A stretch of 64,000 bases of DNA. Source: Microvirga sp. SRT01. Its GTDB lineage: Bacteria; Pseudomonadota; Alphaproteobacteria; Sphingomonadales; Sphingomonadaceae. How positions within the stretch are numbered: the stretch's first letter is position 1; every line of letters starts with the position of its first letter. Shown piece by piece: positions 9,701-20,224 of this stretch. The stretch is taken from NCBI GenBank assembly GCA_018139225.1, contig JAGSNX010000001.1, positions 806,001-870,000 of the forward strand. The letters are read 5' to 3'. The notes under the pieces are model-generated. The model ran no database searches. It was given only the letters and a program-made list of their open reading frames with translations, and was not told where the DNA came from. The translations under genes were made by a program, and so were the position numbers.

Positions 9701-10347
9701 GCCGTGTACGCTGCCGTAGTCTTCGTCCGTACCTCGTCGGCGGTGACGCCCGGCGCACACTCGATCAAGCGGAACGGATTATCGTGGTCCGGACGCTGGA
9801 ACACCGCGAGATCGGTGACGATCATGTCGACGACGTTCTTCCCCGTCAGCGGCAGCGTGCAGGCCGGGATGAACTTCGGATCGCCGTTCTTCGACGTATG
9901 CTCCATCACGACGATGATCTTCTTCACGCCCGCGACGAGGTCCATCGCCCCGCCCATGCCCTTGATCATCTTACCGGGGATCATCCAGTTGGCGATGTCG
10001 CCGTCCTGGCTGACCTCCATCGCGCCCAGCACGGTCAGGTCGATATGGCCGCCGCGGATCATCGCGAAGCTGTCGGCGCTGCTGAAATAGACCGACGACG
10101 GCAATTCGCTGATCGTCTGCTTGCCGGCGTTGATGAGGTCCGGGTCCTCCTCGCCCTCGTACGGAAACGGACCGATGCCGAGCATCCCGTTCTCCGACTG
10201 GAGCGTCACCGTCATGCCGGGCGGAATGTTGTTCGCGACCAGCGTGGGGATGCCGATCCCGAGATTGACGTAGAACCCGTCCTCCAACTCCTGCGCAGCG
10301 CGGGCAGCCATCTGGTCGCGGGTCCAGCCCTTCACGTCCTCGGACAT
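9697..10347 (-). CDS. scoB: 3-oxoacid CoA-transferase subunit B
   Basis: The beta subunit of succinyl-CoA:3-ketoacid CoA-transferase, which activates acetoacetate with succinyl-CoA in ketone-body and PHB-product catabolism. The catalytic glutamate lies in [12 protein letters not shown] (near residue 48), the signature of CoA-transferase family I. Length is 216 residues, normal for the subunit. The ATG overlaps the preceding DUF5076 stop (TGATG); longer in-frame extensions upstream are only read-through of that gene in another frame. Confidence 0.95.
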   Translation of the reverse strand: MSEDVKGWTRDQMAARAAQELEDGFYVNLGIGIPTLVANNIPPGMTVTLQSENGMLGIGPFPYEGEEDPDLINAGKQTISELPSSVYFSSADSFAMIRGGHIDLTVLGAMEVSQDGDIANWMIPGKMIKGMGGAMDLVAGVKKIIVVMEHTSKNGDPKFIPACTLPLTGKNVVDMIVTDLAVFQRPDHDNPFRLIECAPGVTADEVRTKTTAAYTA

Positions 10348-10664
10348 CAGTTCAGCTTCCCTTCCTGGATGGTTTCGATCTCGCCGAACTGCTCGCGCAA
10401 CTGCCGCCCCAGCCCGTCGACGATTGCCTGTAGCGCGGCATCCTCGCCGATCGCCCACGTGCCGGCATAGGCACGCGCGGCGTGGCGGATCGTGTCCGCC
10501 ATCAGATATCCGAACACGGTCGGGTCCTCCAGCAGATGCGCGGCGATCCACACGCTCGCGCCGCCATTGTTCGTGATCCAGATGCGCGCCACCTCCGCGG
10601 CGTCGGCGGTCAGCACATCGCCCTCGTCCAGCGAGATTTCGCCGGCATGCGCGGGCGTACTCAC
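10347..10664 (-). CDS. DUF5076-type small protein between scoA and scoB
   Basis: A 105-residue soluble protein of unknown function, most like DUF5076 proteins of alphaproteobacteria. It has a central [19 protein letters not shown] segment and an acidic, helical C-terminal half. The GTG start overlaps the scoA stop (GTGA) and the stop overlaps the scoB ATG (TGATG), so it is translationally tied between the two CoA-transferase subunits. That position suggests a role with the enzyme (assembly, regulation or activity), but this is inference. The family name is recalled from sequence feel, not searched. Confidence 0.7.
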   Translation of the reverse strand: MSTPAHAGEISLDEGDVLTADAAEVARIWITNNGGASVWIAAHLLEDPTVFGYLMADTIRHAARAYAGTWAIGEDAALQAIVDGLGRQLREQFGEIETIQEGKLN

Positions 10665-11368
10665 GCTGCCTCGCGCGGGCGGGTCAGGCGGAACTCGATC
10701 TTCTTGTCGTAGGGTGCGCCGACGATCATCCGCTTCACATAGATGCCCGGCAGGTGGATCGCATCGGGATCAAGCGAGCCGACCGGCACCACCTCCTCGA
10801 CCTCCGCGACGCAGATGCGGCCGGCGGTGGCCATCGGGTGATTGAAGTTGCGCGCGGTCTTGCGGAAGATGAGGTTGCCCGTCTCGTCCGCCTTCCACCC
10901 CTTGATGATCGACAGGTCGGCGCGGATGCCGCGTTCCAGGATGTAATCCTGGCCGTCGAACGTCTTGACCTCCTTGCCCTCGGCGACCTGCGTGCCGACG
11001 CCGGTCTTGGTGTAGAAGCCCGGGATGCCCGCGCCGCCCGCGCGACACCGCTCCGCCAGCGTCCCTTGCGGGCAGAATTCCACCTCCAGCTCGCCGCTCA
11101 GATACTGGCGCTCGAACTCCTTGTTCTCGCCGACATAACTGGAGATCATCTTCTTCACCTGCCGCGATCGCAGCAGCTTGCCGAGACCCTCATTGTCGAT
11201 CCCGGCATTGTTGCTGGCGATCGTCAGGTCCTTCACGCCCGACGCCTGGATCGCGTCGATCAGCCGTTCGGGGATACCGCACAGGCCGAACCCGCCGGCG
11301 CAGATCGTCATGCCGTCGTGGAGCAATCCCTCCAGCGCCGCGCCCGCATCCGGATAAAGCTTCCGCAT
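10661..11368 (-). CDS. scoA: 3-oxoacid CoA-transferase subunit A
   Basis: The alpha subunit of succinyl-CoA:3-ketoacid CoA-transferase. The CoA-binding glycine loop [10 protein letters not shown] (near residue 25) and the block [19 protein letters not shown] are characteristic. The start at MRKLYPDAG is chosen because AGGAGG stands about eight bases upstream; a longer frame exists but lacks this signal. It is the first gene of the leftward operon scoA / DUF5076 / scoB / GST. Confidence 0.95.
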   Translation of the reverse strand: MRKLYPDAGAALEGLLHDGMTICAGGFGLCGIPERLIDAIQASGVKDLTIASNNAGIDNEGLGKLLRSRQVKKMISSYVGENKEFERQYLSGELEVEFCPQGTLAERCRAGGAGIPGFYTKTGVGTQVAEGKEVKTFDGQDYILERGIRADLSIIKGWKADETGNLIFRKTARNFNHPMATAGRICVAEVEEVVPVGSLDPDAIHLPGIYVKRMIVGAPYDKKIEFRLTRPREAA

Positions 11369-11692
11369 CCCGCAATCCTCCTGATCCTGGGCGGGAGCGA
11401 TAGGCGGCACCCCCGCCGCTGGTCAACGCGGGATGGCGCATTGACTTTGGCCCGCAAACCGTTAGTGGCACCCCCGCATCCGGCAGGTTCGCCCGCCGGA
11501 TTCCGTCCTAGACAGCAGGTGCCGGGGATTTGCCCGGCTTAATGCCCTGCCGAGACGGGGATAGGTTTTTTCCTGCCGCTTTTCCATGCGGCCGGTCCCC
11601 CATTCCCTCGTCGACTGGACAAGCCGGTGCGCGTCGCGTGCCGGTGGTAACCGGACATGGCCCTCGGGGCATGTCCAAACGTGGAGAATGGC
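11369..11692 (+). promoter_or_regulatory. rplJ leader region (possible L10 leader)
   Basis: This 324-base gap between divergent scoA and rplJ must hold both promoters and the rplJ leader. Directly before the rplJ ribosome binding site is a hairpin with arms GGACATG (11653-11659) and CATGTCC (11670-11676), preceded by GC-rich inverted segments around 11620-11650. In most bacteria L10-(L12)4 represses its own operon by binding such a leader; that role here is inferred from position. The published L10-leader consensus could not be matched by eye. Confidence 0.45.
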
Positions 11693-12208
11693 ATGGATCG
11701 GACTGAAAAGGCCGCGGCCGTCGCCGAGTTGAACCGTAACTTTGCCGAAGTCGGCGTGGTCGTCGTGACCCGCAACCTCGGCATGACCGTCGCACAGTCC
11801 ACTGTGTTGCGGAACAAGATGCGGGACGCCGGCGCGACCTACAAGGTCTCGAAGAACAAGCTTGCCAGGATCGCGCTCGACGGGACCGACTATGGATCGA
11901 TCGGCGATATGCTGACCGGCCCCGTCGCTCTCGCTTCCTCGATCGACCCGGTCGCCGCAGCCAAGGTTGCGGTCGACTTCGCGAAGACGAACGACAAGTT
12001 CGAAATCGTGGGCGGTGCGATGGGCTCGACGCCCCTCGACCTCGCGGGCGTTCAGGCACTCGCCACGCTGCCGTCGCTGGACGAACTGCGTGCCAAGATC
12101 GTCGGCCTCATCGTGGCACCCGCCACGAAGCTGGCAACGATCACGCAGGCTCCCGCGGCACAGATCGCACGCGTGCTGTCCGCCTATGCGGAGAAGGAGG
12201 CGGCGTAA
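11693..12208 (+). CDS. rplJ: 50S ribosomal protein L10
   Basis: L10 anchors the L7/L12 stalk to 23S rRNA. The protein (171 residues) opens MDRTEKAAAVAELN and contains the family block VVVVTRNLGMTVAQ and the lysine-rich KVSKNKLARIAL. The start is the ATG seven bases after GGAG; the frame is open further upstream but that part is leader. The C-terminal helix that binds L12 dimers is present. It is followed by rplL after 66 bases. Confidence 0.97.
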   Translation: MDRTEKAAAVAELNRNFAEVGVVVVTRNLGMTVAQSTVLRNKMRDAGATYKVSKNKLARIALDGTDYGSIGDMLTGPVALASSIDPVAAAKVAVDFAKTNDKFEIVGGAMGSTPLDLAGVQALATLPSLDELRAKIVGLIVAPATKLATITQAPAAQIARVLSAYAEKEAA

Positions 12209-12274
12209 GCCGTCGACGCATTTCCTGGTTTCAATCGTACTTTGGGGGCCGATGCCCCCGCATGGAGAATACAC

Positions 12275-12649
12275 ATGGCAGACCTGAACGCGCTTGTTGA
12301 GAGCCTGAGCGAACTGACCGTCCTGGAAGCAGCCGAGCTGTCGAAGCTGCTCGAAGAGAAGTGGGGCGTTTCGGCCGCAGCAGCGGTCGCAGCACCGGCA
12401 GCAGCCGGCGGCGCAGCCGCACCGGCCGCTGAAGAGCAGACCGAGTTCGACGTGATCCTGACCGGCGACGGTGGCAAGAAGATCAACGTCATCAAGGAAG
12501 TCCGCGCGATCACCGGCCTGGGCCTGACCGAAGCGAAGGCTCTCGTCGAGGGCGCGCCGAAGGCCGTCAAGGAAGGCGTGAACAAGGACGAGGCCGCGAA
12601 GCTGAAGGCTCAGCTCGAGGCCGCCGGCGCGACCGTCGACGTCAAGTAA
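12275..12649 (+). CDS. rplL: 50S ribosomal protein L7/L12
   Basis: The 124-residue stalk protein that recruits translation factors. It has the N-terminal dimerisation helix ([20 protein letters not shown]), an Ala/Pro hinge (about 36-55) and the conserved factor-binding domain ([19 protein letters not shown]). GGAG precedes the ATG. The gene is followed by a terminator rather than rpoB, so rplJL form a unit of their own in this genome. Confidence 0.98.
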   Translation: MADLNALVESLSELTVLEAAELSKLLEEKWGVSAAAAVAAPAAAGGAAAPAAEEQTEFDVILTGDGGKKINVIKEVRAITGLGLTEAKALVEGAPKAVKEGVNKDEAAKLKAQLEAAGATVDVK

Positions 12650-13084
12650 GCCGCACAGCGGGGTGGCGTACTGCCGCCCCGTTCGAGGCCGGCCGGCGGC
12701 ACACAACGCTGTCAGACGACATGGGCTTCGCCCATGTCGACCACCGGCCCAGCGACTGACAAAAGGGGCGGCTCCGCAAGGGGCCGCCCCTTTTCGTTGT
12801 AGCGATCGGACGTTCTGACACCCACTGCGCAAACCAAATCGTCCGCCGGGCTGTCGTGCAGCCGGACTACCCCCTCAACCCAGAATGCCGGCTTCCGTCG
12901 AGATGACGGTGGATCATCACCCCCTTCACTCGCAAAACTGCCTAACGTACGCAGCAATGGCCCGGACAAGCCCTTCCTTCCTACCGGCACCGCTGCTATC
13001 GCCGCCCCAAACCCATCGTACAGTCCCCGCGCCCGCGGCTTCGCCGCCTTCGCTCCGCGCCGGGACGACAGGCAAAGGACGCTT
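12650..13084. other. rplL-acnA intergenic region
   Basis: No gene is supported in these 435 bases. In order it holds a GC-rich hairpin directly after rplL (about 12659-12681), a perfect 10-base-pair hairpin (CGACATGGGC at 12717-12726 with its complement at 12730-12739), the rplL terminator (12761-12796), and about 280 bases containing fragments that resemble intergenic repeats (for example GCCGGCTTCCGTCGAGATGA near 12888). The acnA promoter should be in the last part, but none stands out. Confidence 0.6.
12761..12796 (+). terminator. Rho-independent terminator of rplJL
   Basis: A 12-base-pair stem, AAAAGGGGCGGC (12761-12772) pairing with GCCGCCCCTTTT (12783-12794), has a 10-base loop and ends in a T run. 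The A run on the other side would also let it work for leftward transcripts. It lies 111 bases after the rplL stop. Confidence 0.85.
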
Positions 13085-15772
<2,688 letters not shown>

Positions 15773-15879
15773 GGATTTGGCGGGGTCGAGGACTCGGGCC
15801 TTCGACCCCGCTCAGGCCGAATGGGCGGGGAGACTGGCGCCCTTGCCCTCTACTCGTCGTCACCCGCCACTGCCCATCC

Positions 15880-15960
15880 GTCACCCTAGCGAAAGCTGGG
15901 GTCCTTCCCAGGCCAGCGGTCCAGCGCCATCACTCAAGATCCCAGCTTTCGCGAGGTGAC
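15880..15960. repeat. Intergenic inverted repeat (CGAAAGCTGGG type)
   Basis: An arm at 15880-15900 (GTCACCCTAGCGAAAGCTGGG, 21 bases in all) is matched in inverted form at 15941-15960 with few differences. The 40-base centre has no coding potential. The element lies between the converging acnA and mtnP genes and may serve as a two-way transcript end. It belongs to a different sequence family from the GGGGAGGGG repeats nearby. Confidence 0.65.
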
Positions 15961-15986
15961 GGACGGGGGTGATGACGCACAGTTGA

Positions 15987-16871
15987 TCAGGCCTGAGCGC
16001 CACCCTCACCCAAAACCCGGCCCGCCACCGCATCCAGCTTGGCCGCAAGTCCAGCATCCCGCGCGCCCGGCGCGGTGATGATCGCGGCATCCAGCACTGT
16101 ATCGATCGGGGACGCGGGCCGCTCCTCCGGCAGCCCCTCCAGCAAGCGACTCACCGTCTCTCGCGCCAGAACTCCGTTCGCACCGACTTGCGAGAGTACG
16201 GCAGCGACATCGACCGCGGCCTCCCCCTCGCGCCACGCGTCGTAATCCGTCACCATCGCAACCAGCGCGTACGGCAGCTCGGCCTCGCGCGCGAGCTTCG
16301 CCTCCGGCATCGCAGTCATGCCGATCACGTCCGCGCCCCAGCTTCGGTACAAACGGCTTTCCACGCGCGTCGAGAATGCGGGGCCTTCCATCGCCAAATA
16401 GGTGCCGCCCGCGTCGACGCACGCGCCGACATCCCGTGCGGCCTTCGCCACTATTGTGGACAGGCGCGGACAGACCGGCTCCGCCATCGGCACGTGCGCC
16501 ACCAGCCCCGTTCCGAAGAAACTGTTCGCGCGCGACGTGGTGCGGTCGATGAACTGGTCGACGATCGTGAAGCTGCCCGGCGGCCGATCCTCACGCAGCG
16601 ACCCGACCGACGAGATCGCGAGCAGGTCGGTGACGCCCAAGCGCTTCAACGCATCAATGTTGGCGCGGGCATTGATCTCGCCCGGCGCGATGCGGTGGCC
16701 GCGACCGTGGCGGGGCAGGAACGCGACTCGGGCATGGCCGATCCGCCCCGTCAGGATCGCATCGGACGGTTCACCCCAGGGGCTGTCGACCCGCTGCCAC
16801 TGCGCATCCTGCAAGCCGTCGATCGCGTAGAGCCCCGATCCACCGAGGATACCGATCGTCCAGCCGCTCAT
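15987..16871 (-). CDS. mtnP: S-methyl-5'-thioadenosine phosphorylase
   Basis: Cleaves methylthioadenosine to adenine and 5-methylthioribose-1-phosphate, starting methionine salvage. Family marks of the PNP/MTAP fold are IGILGGSGLYAIDG at the N-terminus, the phosphate-binding FLPRHGRGHRIAP near residue 52, and MEGPAFSTRVESR near 160. Length (294) is normal. The ATG overlaps the sufA stop (TGATG), making it the last gene of the SUF operon. The pairing is unusual in function, since MTA comes from SAM-dependent reactions; no metabolic link to cluster assembly is proven. Confidence 0.93.
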   Translation of the reverse strand: MSGWTIGILGGSGLYAIDGLQDAQWQRVDSPWGEPSDAILTGRIGHARVAFLPRHGRGHRIAPGEINARANIDALKRLGVTDLLAISSVGSLREDRPPGSFTIVDQFIDRTTSRANSFFGTGLVAHVPMAEPVCPRLSTIVAKAARDVGACVDAGGTYLAMEGPAFSTRVESRLYRSWGADVIGMTAMPEAKLAREAELPYALVAMVTDYDAWREGEAAVDVAAVLSQVGANGVLARETVSRLLEGLPEERPASPIDTVLDAAIITAPGARDAGLAAKLDAVAGRVLGEGGAQA

Positions 16872-17224
16872 CAGACGGTGAAGCTCTCACCGCAGCCGCA
16901 CGCGCCCTTGGCGTTCGGGTTCTGGAACACGAAGCCGGCGGTGAAGTCGTCTTCCACCCAGTCCATCGTCGATCCGATCAGGTACAGGATCGATCCGCCG
17001 TCGACGAACAGCGTCCCACCGGGCGTGTCGATCCGCTCGTCGAACGGCTTCGCCTCCGTCACGTAATCGACCGAATAGGCGAGGCCGGAGCAGCCGCGCT
17101 TGGGCGTCGACAGCTTGACGCCGATTGCGTCCGCCGGTGCGCGGCCCATCAGGTCGGCGATCCGCGCCTCGGCGGATGGCGTCAGGTTCAACGCGGCGGG
17201 CCGCGCGCGCAGCGTGGTGGCCAT
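16871..17224 (-). CDS. sufA: A-type iron-sulfur carrier SufA/IscA
   Basis: A 117-residue HesB/IscA-fold protein that carries [2Fe-2S] or [4Fe-4S] clusters to apo-proteins. The three cluster cysteines are present as RGCSGLAY near residue 44 and the C-terminal ACGCGES. The start is the ATG overlapping the stop of the DUF59 gene (TAATG); the open frame upstream belongs to that gene's shadow. A second, ErpA-like carrier lies at the right end of the window. Confidence 0.93.
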   Translation of the reverse strand: MATTLRARPAALNLTPSAEARIADLMGRAPADAIGVKLSTPKRGCSGLAYSVDYVTEAKPFDERIDTPGGTLFVDGGSILYLIGSTMDWVEDDFTAGFVFQNPNAKGACGCGESFTV

Positions 17225-17691
17225 TACAGCATCCCCAGTTCGAGCTTGGCGTCGTCGGACATCTTCTGCGGGTCCCAGGGCGGGTCCCAGACGAGGTTGA
17301 CGTCGGCGATCGAGATGCCCGGCACGGCTGCAACGCGCATCTCCACTTCGGCCGGCATCGATTCCGCGACCGGACAATGCGGCGTCGTCAGCGTCATCGT
17401 CACCGTCGCCTCGCCATTCTCGGTCACGTCGACGCCGTAGATCAGGCCCAGGTCATAGATGTTCACGGGAATTTCGGGGTCGAAGATGTCCTTCAACGCG
17501 TCGATCACGGCTTCGTACAGCGCACCGCCCGGCTCGCCAGCCGCATCACCCTGCGGCTTCTGCGCGAGGAACCCGGACAAATAGTCGCGCTCGCGCGGCG
17601 CTGACACTGTCGACCCTAGCGCGGCGTCATCGACCCGCGCCTTGGGCGGCGGTGCGACGCCGTCTACCTGTTCGACCTGATAGTCGCTCAT
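17224..17691 (-). CDS. sufT: SUF-system maturation protein SufT (DUF59)
   Basis: A 155-residue protein whose C-terminal 100 residues form the DUF59/MIP18 domain, with DPEIPVNIYDLGLIYGV and TLTTPHCPVAESMP, including the conserved cysteine of that domain. SufT-type proteins help insert or transfer clusters made by SufBCD. The N-terminal 50 residues are Pro/Ala-rich and low in complexity. The ATG lies four bases inside the end of sufS, consistent with one transcript. Confidence 0.9.
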   Translation of the reverse strand: MSDYQVEQVDGVAPPPKARVDDAALGSTVSAPRERDYLSGFLAQKPQGDAAGEPGGALYEAVIDALKDIFDPEIPVNIYDLGLIYGVDVTENGEATVTMTLTTPHCPVAESMPAEVEMRVAAVPGISIADVNLVWDPPWDPQKMSDDAKLELGML

Positions 17692-18893
17692 CCGAAAATC
17701 CTCGTCACTCGCTCGACGCCCTTCACCAGCGCATCCACGTCGGCAGGGCCATTATAGACGCCGAAGCTGGCCCGCGCCGTCGCCTCCACGCCCAGCGCCT
17801 CCATCAGCGGTTGCGCGCAATGGTGACCGGCGCGGATCGCCACCCGGCTCTCGTCCAAGATGGTGCCGATGTCGTGCGGATGCACCCCCTCGACCGTGAA
17901 ACTGACGATGCCGGCGGAGTCCGCCGGCCCGAGCAGCCGCACGCTGTTGAGGCTGCCCAGCCCATCGCGCGCCTGCGCAACCAGCGCGGTTTCATGAGCG
18001 TGGATTGCCGGCAGACCGATCGCGTCGACGTAGTCGATCGCCGCGTGCAGCCCGAGCGCGCCAACGATGTGCGGCGTCCCCGCCTCGAACCGGCCCGGCG
18101 GCGCGGCATAGGTCGTCTTTGCGAACGTCACGCGGTCGATCATCGATCCGCCGCCCTGCCAAGGCGGCATCGCCTCGAGCAGTTCCGGCCGCCCCCACAG
18201 CACGCCGATGCCGGTCGGGCCGTAAAGCTTGTGCGCGGAAAACACGTAGAAATCGCAGCCGAGCGCGGTCACGTCGACCGGCATCCGCGGCACCGACTGG
18301 CATCCGTCGATCAGGATCTTCGCCCCGACGCCGTGCGCGAGCGACACCGCCCGCTCCACGTCCAGCACGGAGCCGAGGACGTTGGAGACATGCGCCAGCG
18401 CGACGAGCTTGTGTCGCTCGGTCAGCATCGCCGCCATCGCGTCGAGATCGATACGACCGTCGCTGGTCAGCGGCGCGACGTCGATCGCCGCGCCCACGCG
18501 CTCCGCCGCCATCTGCCACGGCACGATGTTGCTGTGATGCTCCAGCATCGACAGCATGATCCGATCGCCGGCCTTGAGCTGCTGCGCGGCCCAGCATTGC
18601 GCGACAAGGTTGATCCCCTCCGTCGCGCCGCGGACGAACACACATTCGTCCGGGGAGCCGGCACCGATGAACGTAGCGACGCGGCGGCGTGCGGCCTCGT
18701 ACGCAACGGTCATGTCTGCCGACCGCTGGTACACGCCGCGATGCACGGTCGCGTAGGTCTCGCCATAGGCACGCGTGATCGCTTCGACCACGACCTGCGG
18801 CTTCTGGGCCGTGGCCGCGGTGTCGAGATAGGCCCAACCTGCCGGGATGGCGGGGAAATCGGCGAGCGTGTCGAGCGGGGCCGCACTGCTCAT
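17688..18893 (-). CDS. sufS: Cysteine desulfurase SufS
   Basis: A class-V aminotransferase-fold PLP enzyme that removes sulfur from cysteine for SUF cluster assembly. It is of the SufS (group II) type. The PLP lysine is in SAHKLYGPTGIGVLWG near residue 225 and the active-site cysteine in RAGHHCAQPLME near 360. The start at MSSAAPLDT follows a 25-base leader also found before phoH; a longer frame only translates a GC-rich repeat (Pro-rich nonsense). Length is 401. A standalone SufE was not found in the window. A 226-base gap with a repeat separates it from sufD. Confidence 0.95.
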   Translation of the reverse strand: MSSAAPLDTLADFPAIPAGWAYLDTAATAQKPQVVVEAITRAYGETYATVHRGVYQRSADMTVAYEAARRRVATFIGAGSPDECVFVRGATEGINLVAQCWAAQQLKAGDRIMLSMLEHHSNIVPWQMAAERVGAAIDVAPLTSDGRIDLDAMAAMLTERHKLVALAHVSNVLGSVLDVERAVSLAHGVGAKILIDGCQSVPRMPVDVTALGCDFYVFSAHKLYGPTGIGVLWGRPELLEAMPPWQGGGSMIDRVTFAKTTYAAPPGRFEAGTPHIVGALGLHAAIDYVDAIGLPAIHAHETALVAQARDGLGSLNSVRLLGPADSAGIVSFTVEGVHPHDIGTILDESRVAIRAGHHCAQPLMEALGVEATARASFGVYNGPADVDALVKGVERVTRIFG

Positions 18894-18906
18894 GCCGCAG
18901 TCTCCA

Positions 18907-18931
18907 ACGCGAAGTGGAGGAAGTGGAGGCG
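18907..18931 (-). repeat. 25-base leader sequence before sufS, identical to one before phoH
   Basis: On the minus strand these 25 bases, containing CCTCCACTTCCTCCACTTCG, end 13 bases before the sufS ATG. The same 25 bases occur on the plus strand at 38494-38518, ending 14 bases before the phoH ATG. Equal sequence, orientation and spacing to the start codon in two unrelated genes point to a mobile or regulatory leader element rather than chance. Confidence 0.7.
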
Positions 18932-18942
18932 CTGGGCGCTTC

Positions 18943-19074
18943 TTCTCCCCTCCCTTTGAGGGAGGGGGCGGGGGTGGGTGGAGCCTTGGCGACATACGGC
19001 GGTCGCGCGCTGACGGAGCCGTATCGCCAGCACGCTACCCACCCCCGACCCCTCCCTTATAGGGAGGGGAGAAG
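18943..19074. repeat. GC-rich inverted-repeat element between sufD and sufS (MITE-like)
   Basis: The left end (18943-18981) and right end (19035-19074) are near-perfect inverted copies. Each consists of an outer hairpin (CTCCC...GGGAG) followed inward by a GGGGGTGGGT or ACCCACCCCC block. About 50 bases without coding content lie between them. The same end structure brackets the DUF559 ORF at 21077-21512 and occurs at 24578-24668. It sits inside the SUF operon, where its hairpins may lower expression of sufS and the downstream genes. Confidence 0.7.
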
Positions 19075-19119
19075 CAGGGGCACTCTCCCCAGGAGGGAGA
19101 AGCGTAACAGCAGTCCCGC

Positions 19120-20193
19120 TCACAACGCACGCTCCAGCCAGGCATCGGCATCCGCCACGAATGCATCCCGCACCACCGCATCGCCGATCCGGTCCAACGC
19201 ATCGACTACGAACGCATGCGTCAGCAACGCCTGCGCCCGCGCCGGAGAGATGCCGCGGCTCTGCATGTAGAACAGCGCCCGCGCATCCAGTTCGCCGACC
19301 GTCGCACCGTGCGCGCACTTCACGTCGTCGGCGAAGATCTCCAGCTCTGGCTTCAAATTCACTGTGGCGGTGCGTTGCAGCAACAAGCCCCGCAGCGACT
19401 GCTCGCCGTCGGTCTTCTGCGCATGCCGTGCGACCTCGACGGCGGCGGCGAGGCTGGCGGCGGAACGGTCGGCCGCAACCGCACGCCAGACCTGCTTGCT
19501 CTGCCCGTTGGGTTCGGCATGATGGATACGGACGAAGCATTCCTGCCGCTGCTCGCCAGCGGTCAGCAGCGCGCCGCCGTAATCGGCATAGGCCCCTTCG
19601 CCCGCGACGATCCGCGCGTCGATGCGCGTGCCCGCCACACCGGCGCCGAGAAATACCGTGATCAGGCTGGCCCCTGTCCCGAGCGTGGCTTCCTCCCTCA
19701 ACGAGGTGAAGCCTGCCTCCTGCACCAGCCGCACCGACCGCATCAGCCGTGCGGCGCTACCCAGTGTCGTGCGCGTGAACCGGTTGGCCCAGCCGCTGCC
19801 GATATAGGTTTCGACGACCTGTGCGACGGCGTTGTCGCCCAGCACGATCTCGGCCGGCAGATGGTTGGCCGCGCCGGTCGCGACATGGACGATCTGCACC
19901 GGATCGGCGGCGGCATCGGCGTCCAGATGCAGCGCCCAGCCGGGGCCGGACGTGCGCGCGGCGAGGGCATGGTCGTCAGCATCGACCTGCCGAAGCACGA
20001 CGCGGCCGAGATTGCTGACCGCCTGATCCACGACGCCGTCGACCACGACGATCCGCGCGCCGGGCAGGTCGAGGAACCAGCCATCCGTTTCGACGCCCGC
20101 AATCTGCGGCAGCGCCGCGGCGGCGGCGATTCCGGCCGTATCCGCCCAGCGCCACGCTTCCTCGCGGGTGGAGGGGAGTTCCATGACGCTCAT
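19120..20193 (-). CDS. sufD: Fe-S cluster scaffold subunit SufD
   Basis: A 357-residue beta-helix protein of the SufBD family, part of the SufBC2D scaffold that builds clusters. Typical are the C-terminal blocks CAHGATVGELDARALFYMQS and the RGISPARAQALLTHAF motif that follows. The start MSVMELPST gives a normal, rather short SufD. It lies 31 bases after sufC in the operon; a 226-base repeat-bearing gap follows before sufS. Confidence 0.93.
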   Translation of the reverse strand: MSVMELPSTREEAWRWADTAGIAAAAALPQIAGVETDGWFLDLPGARIVVVDGVVDQAVSNLGRVVLRQVDADDHALAARTSGPGWALHLDADAAADPVQIVHVATGAANHLPAEIVLGDNAVAQVVETYIGSGWANRFTRTTLGSAARLMRSVRLVQEAGFTSLREEATLGTGASLITVFLGAGVAGTRIDARIVAGEGAYADYGGALLTAGEQRQECFVRIHHAEPNGQSKQVWRAVAADRSAASLAAAVEVARHAQKTDGEQSLRGLLLQRTATVNLKPELEIFADDVKCAHGATVGELDARALFYMQSRGISPARAQALLTHAFVVDALDRIGDAVVRDAFVADADAWLERAL

Positions 20194-20224
20194 GCCGGCA
20201 ACCTCGATGCTCGTGGCGACCGGA

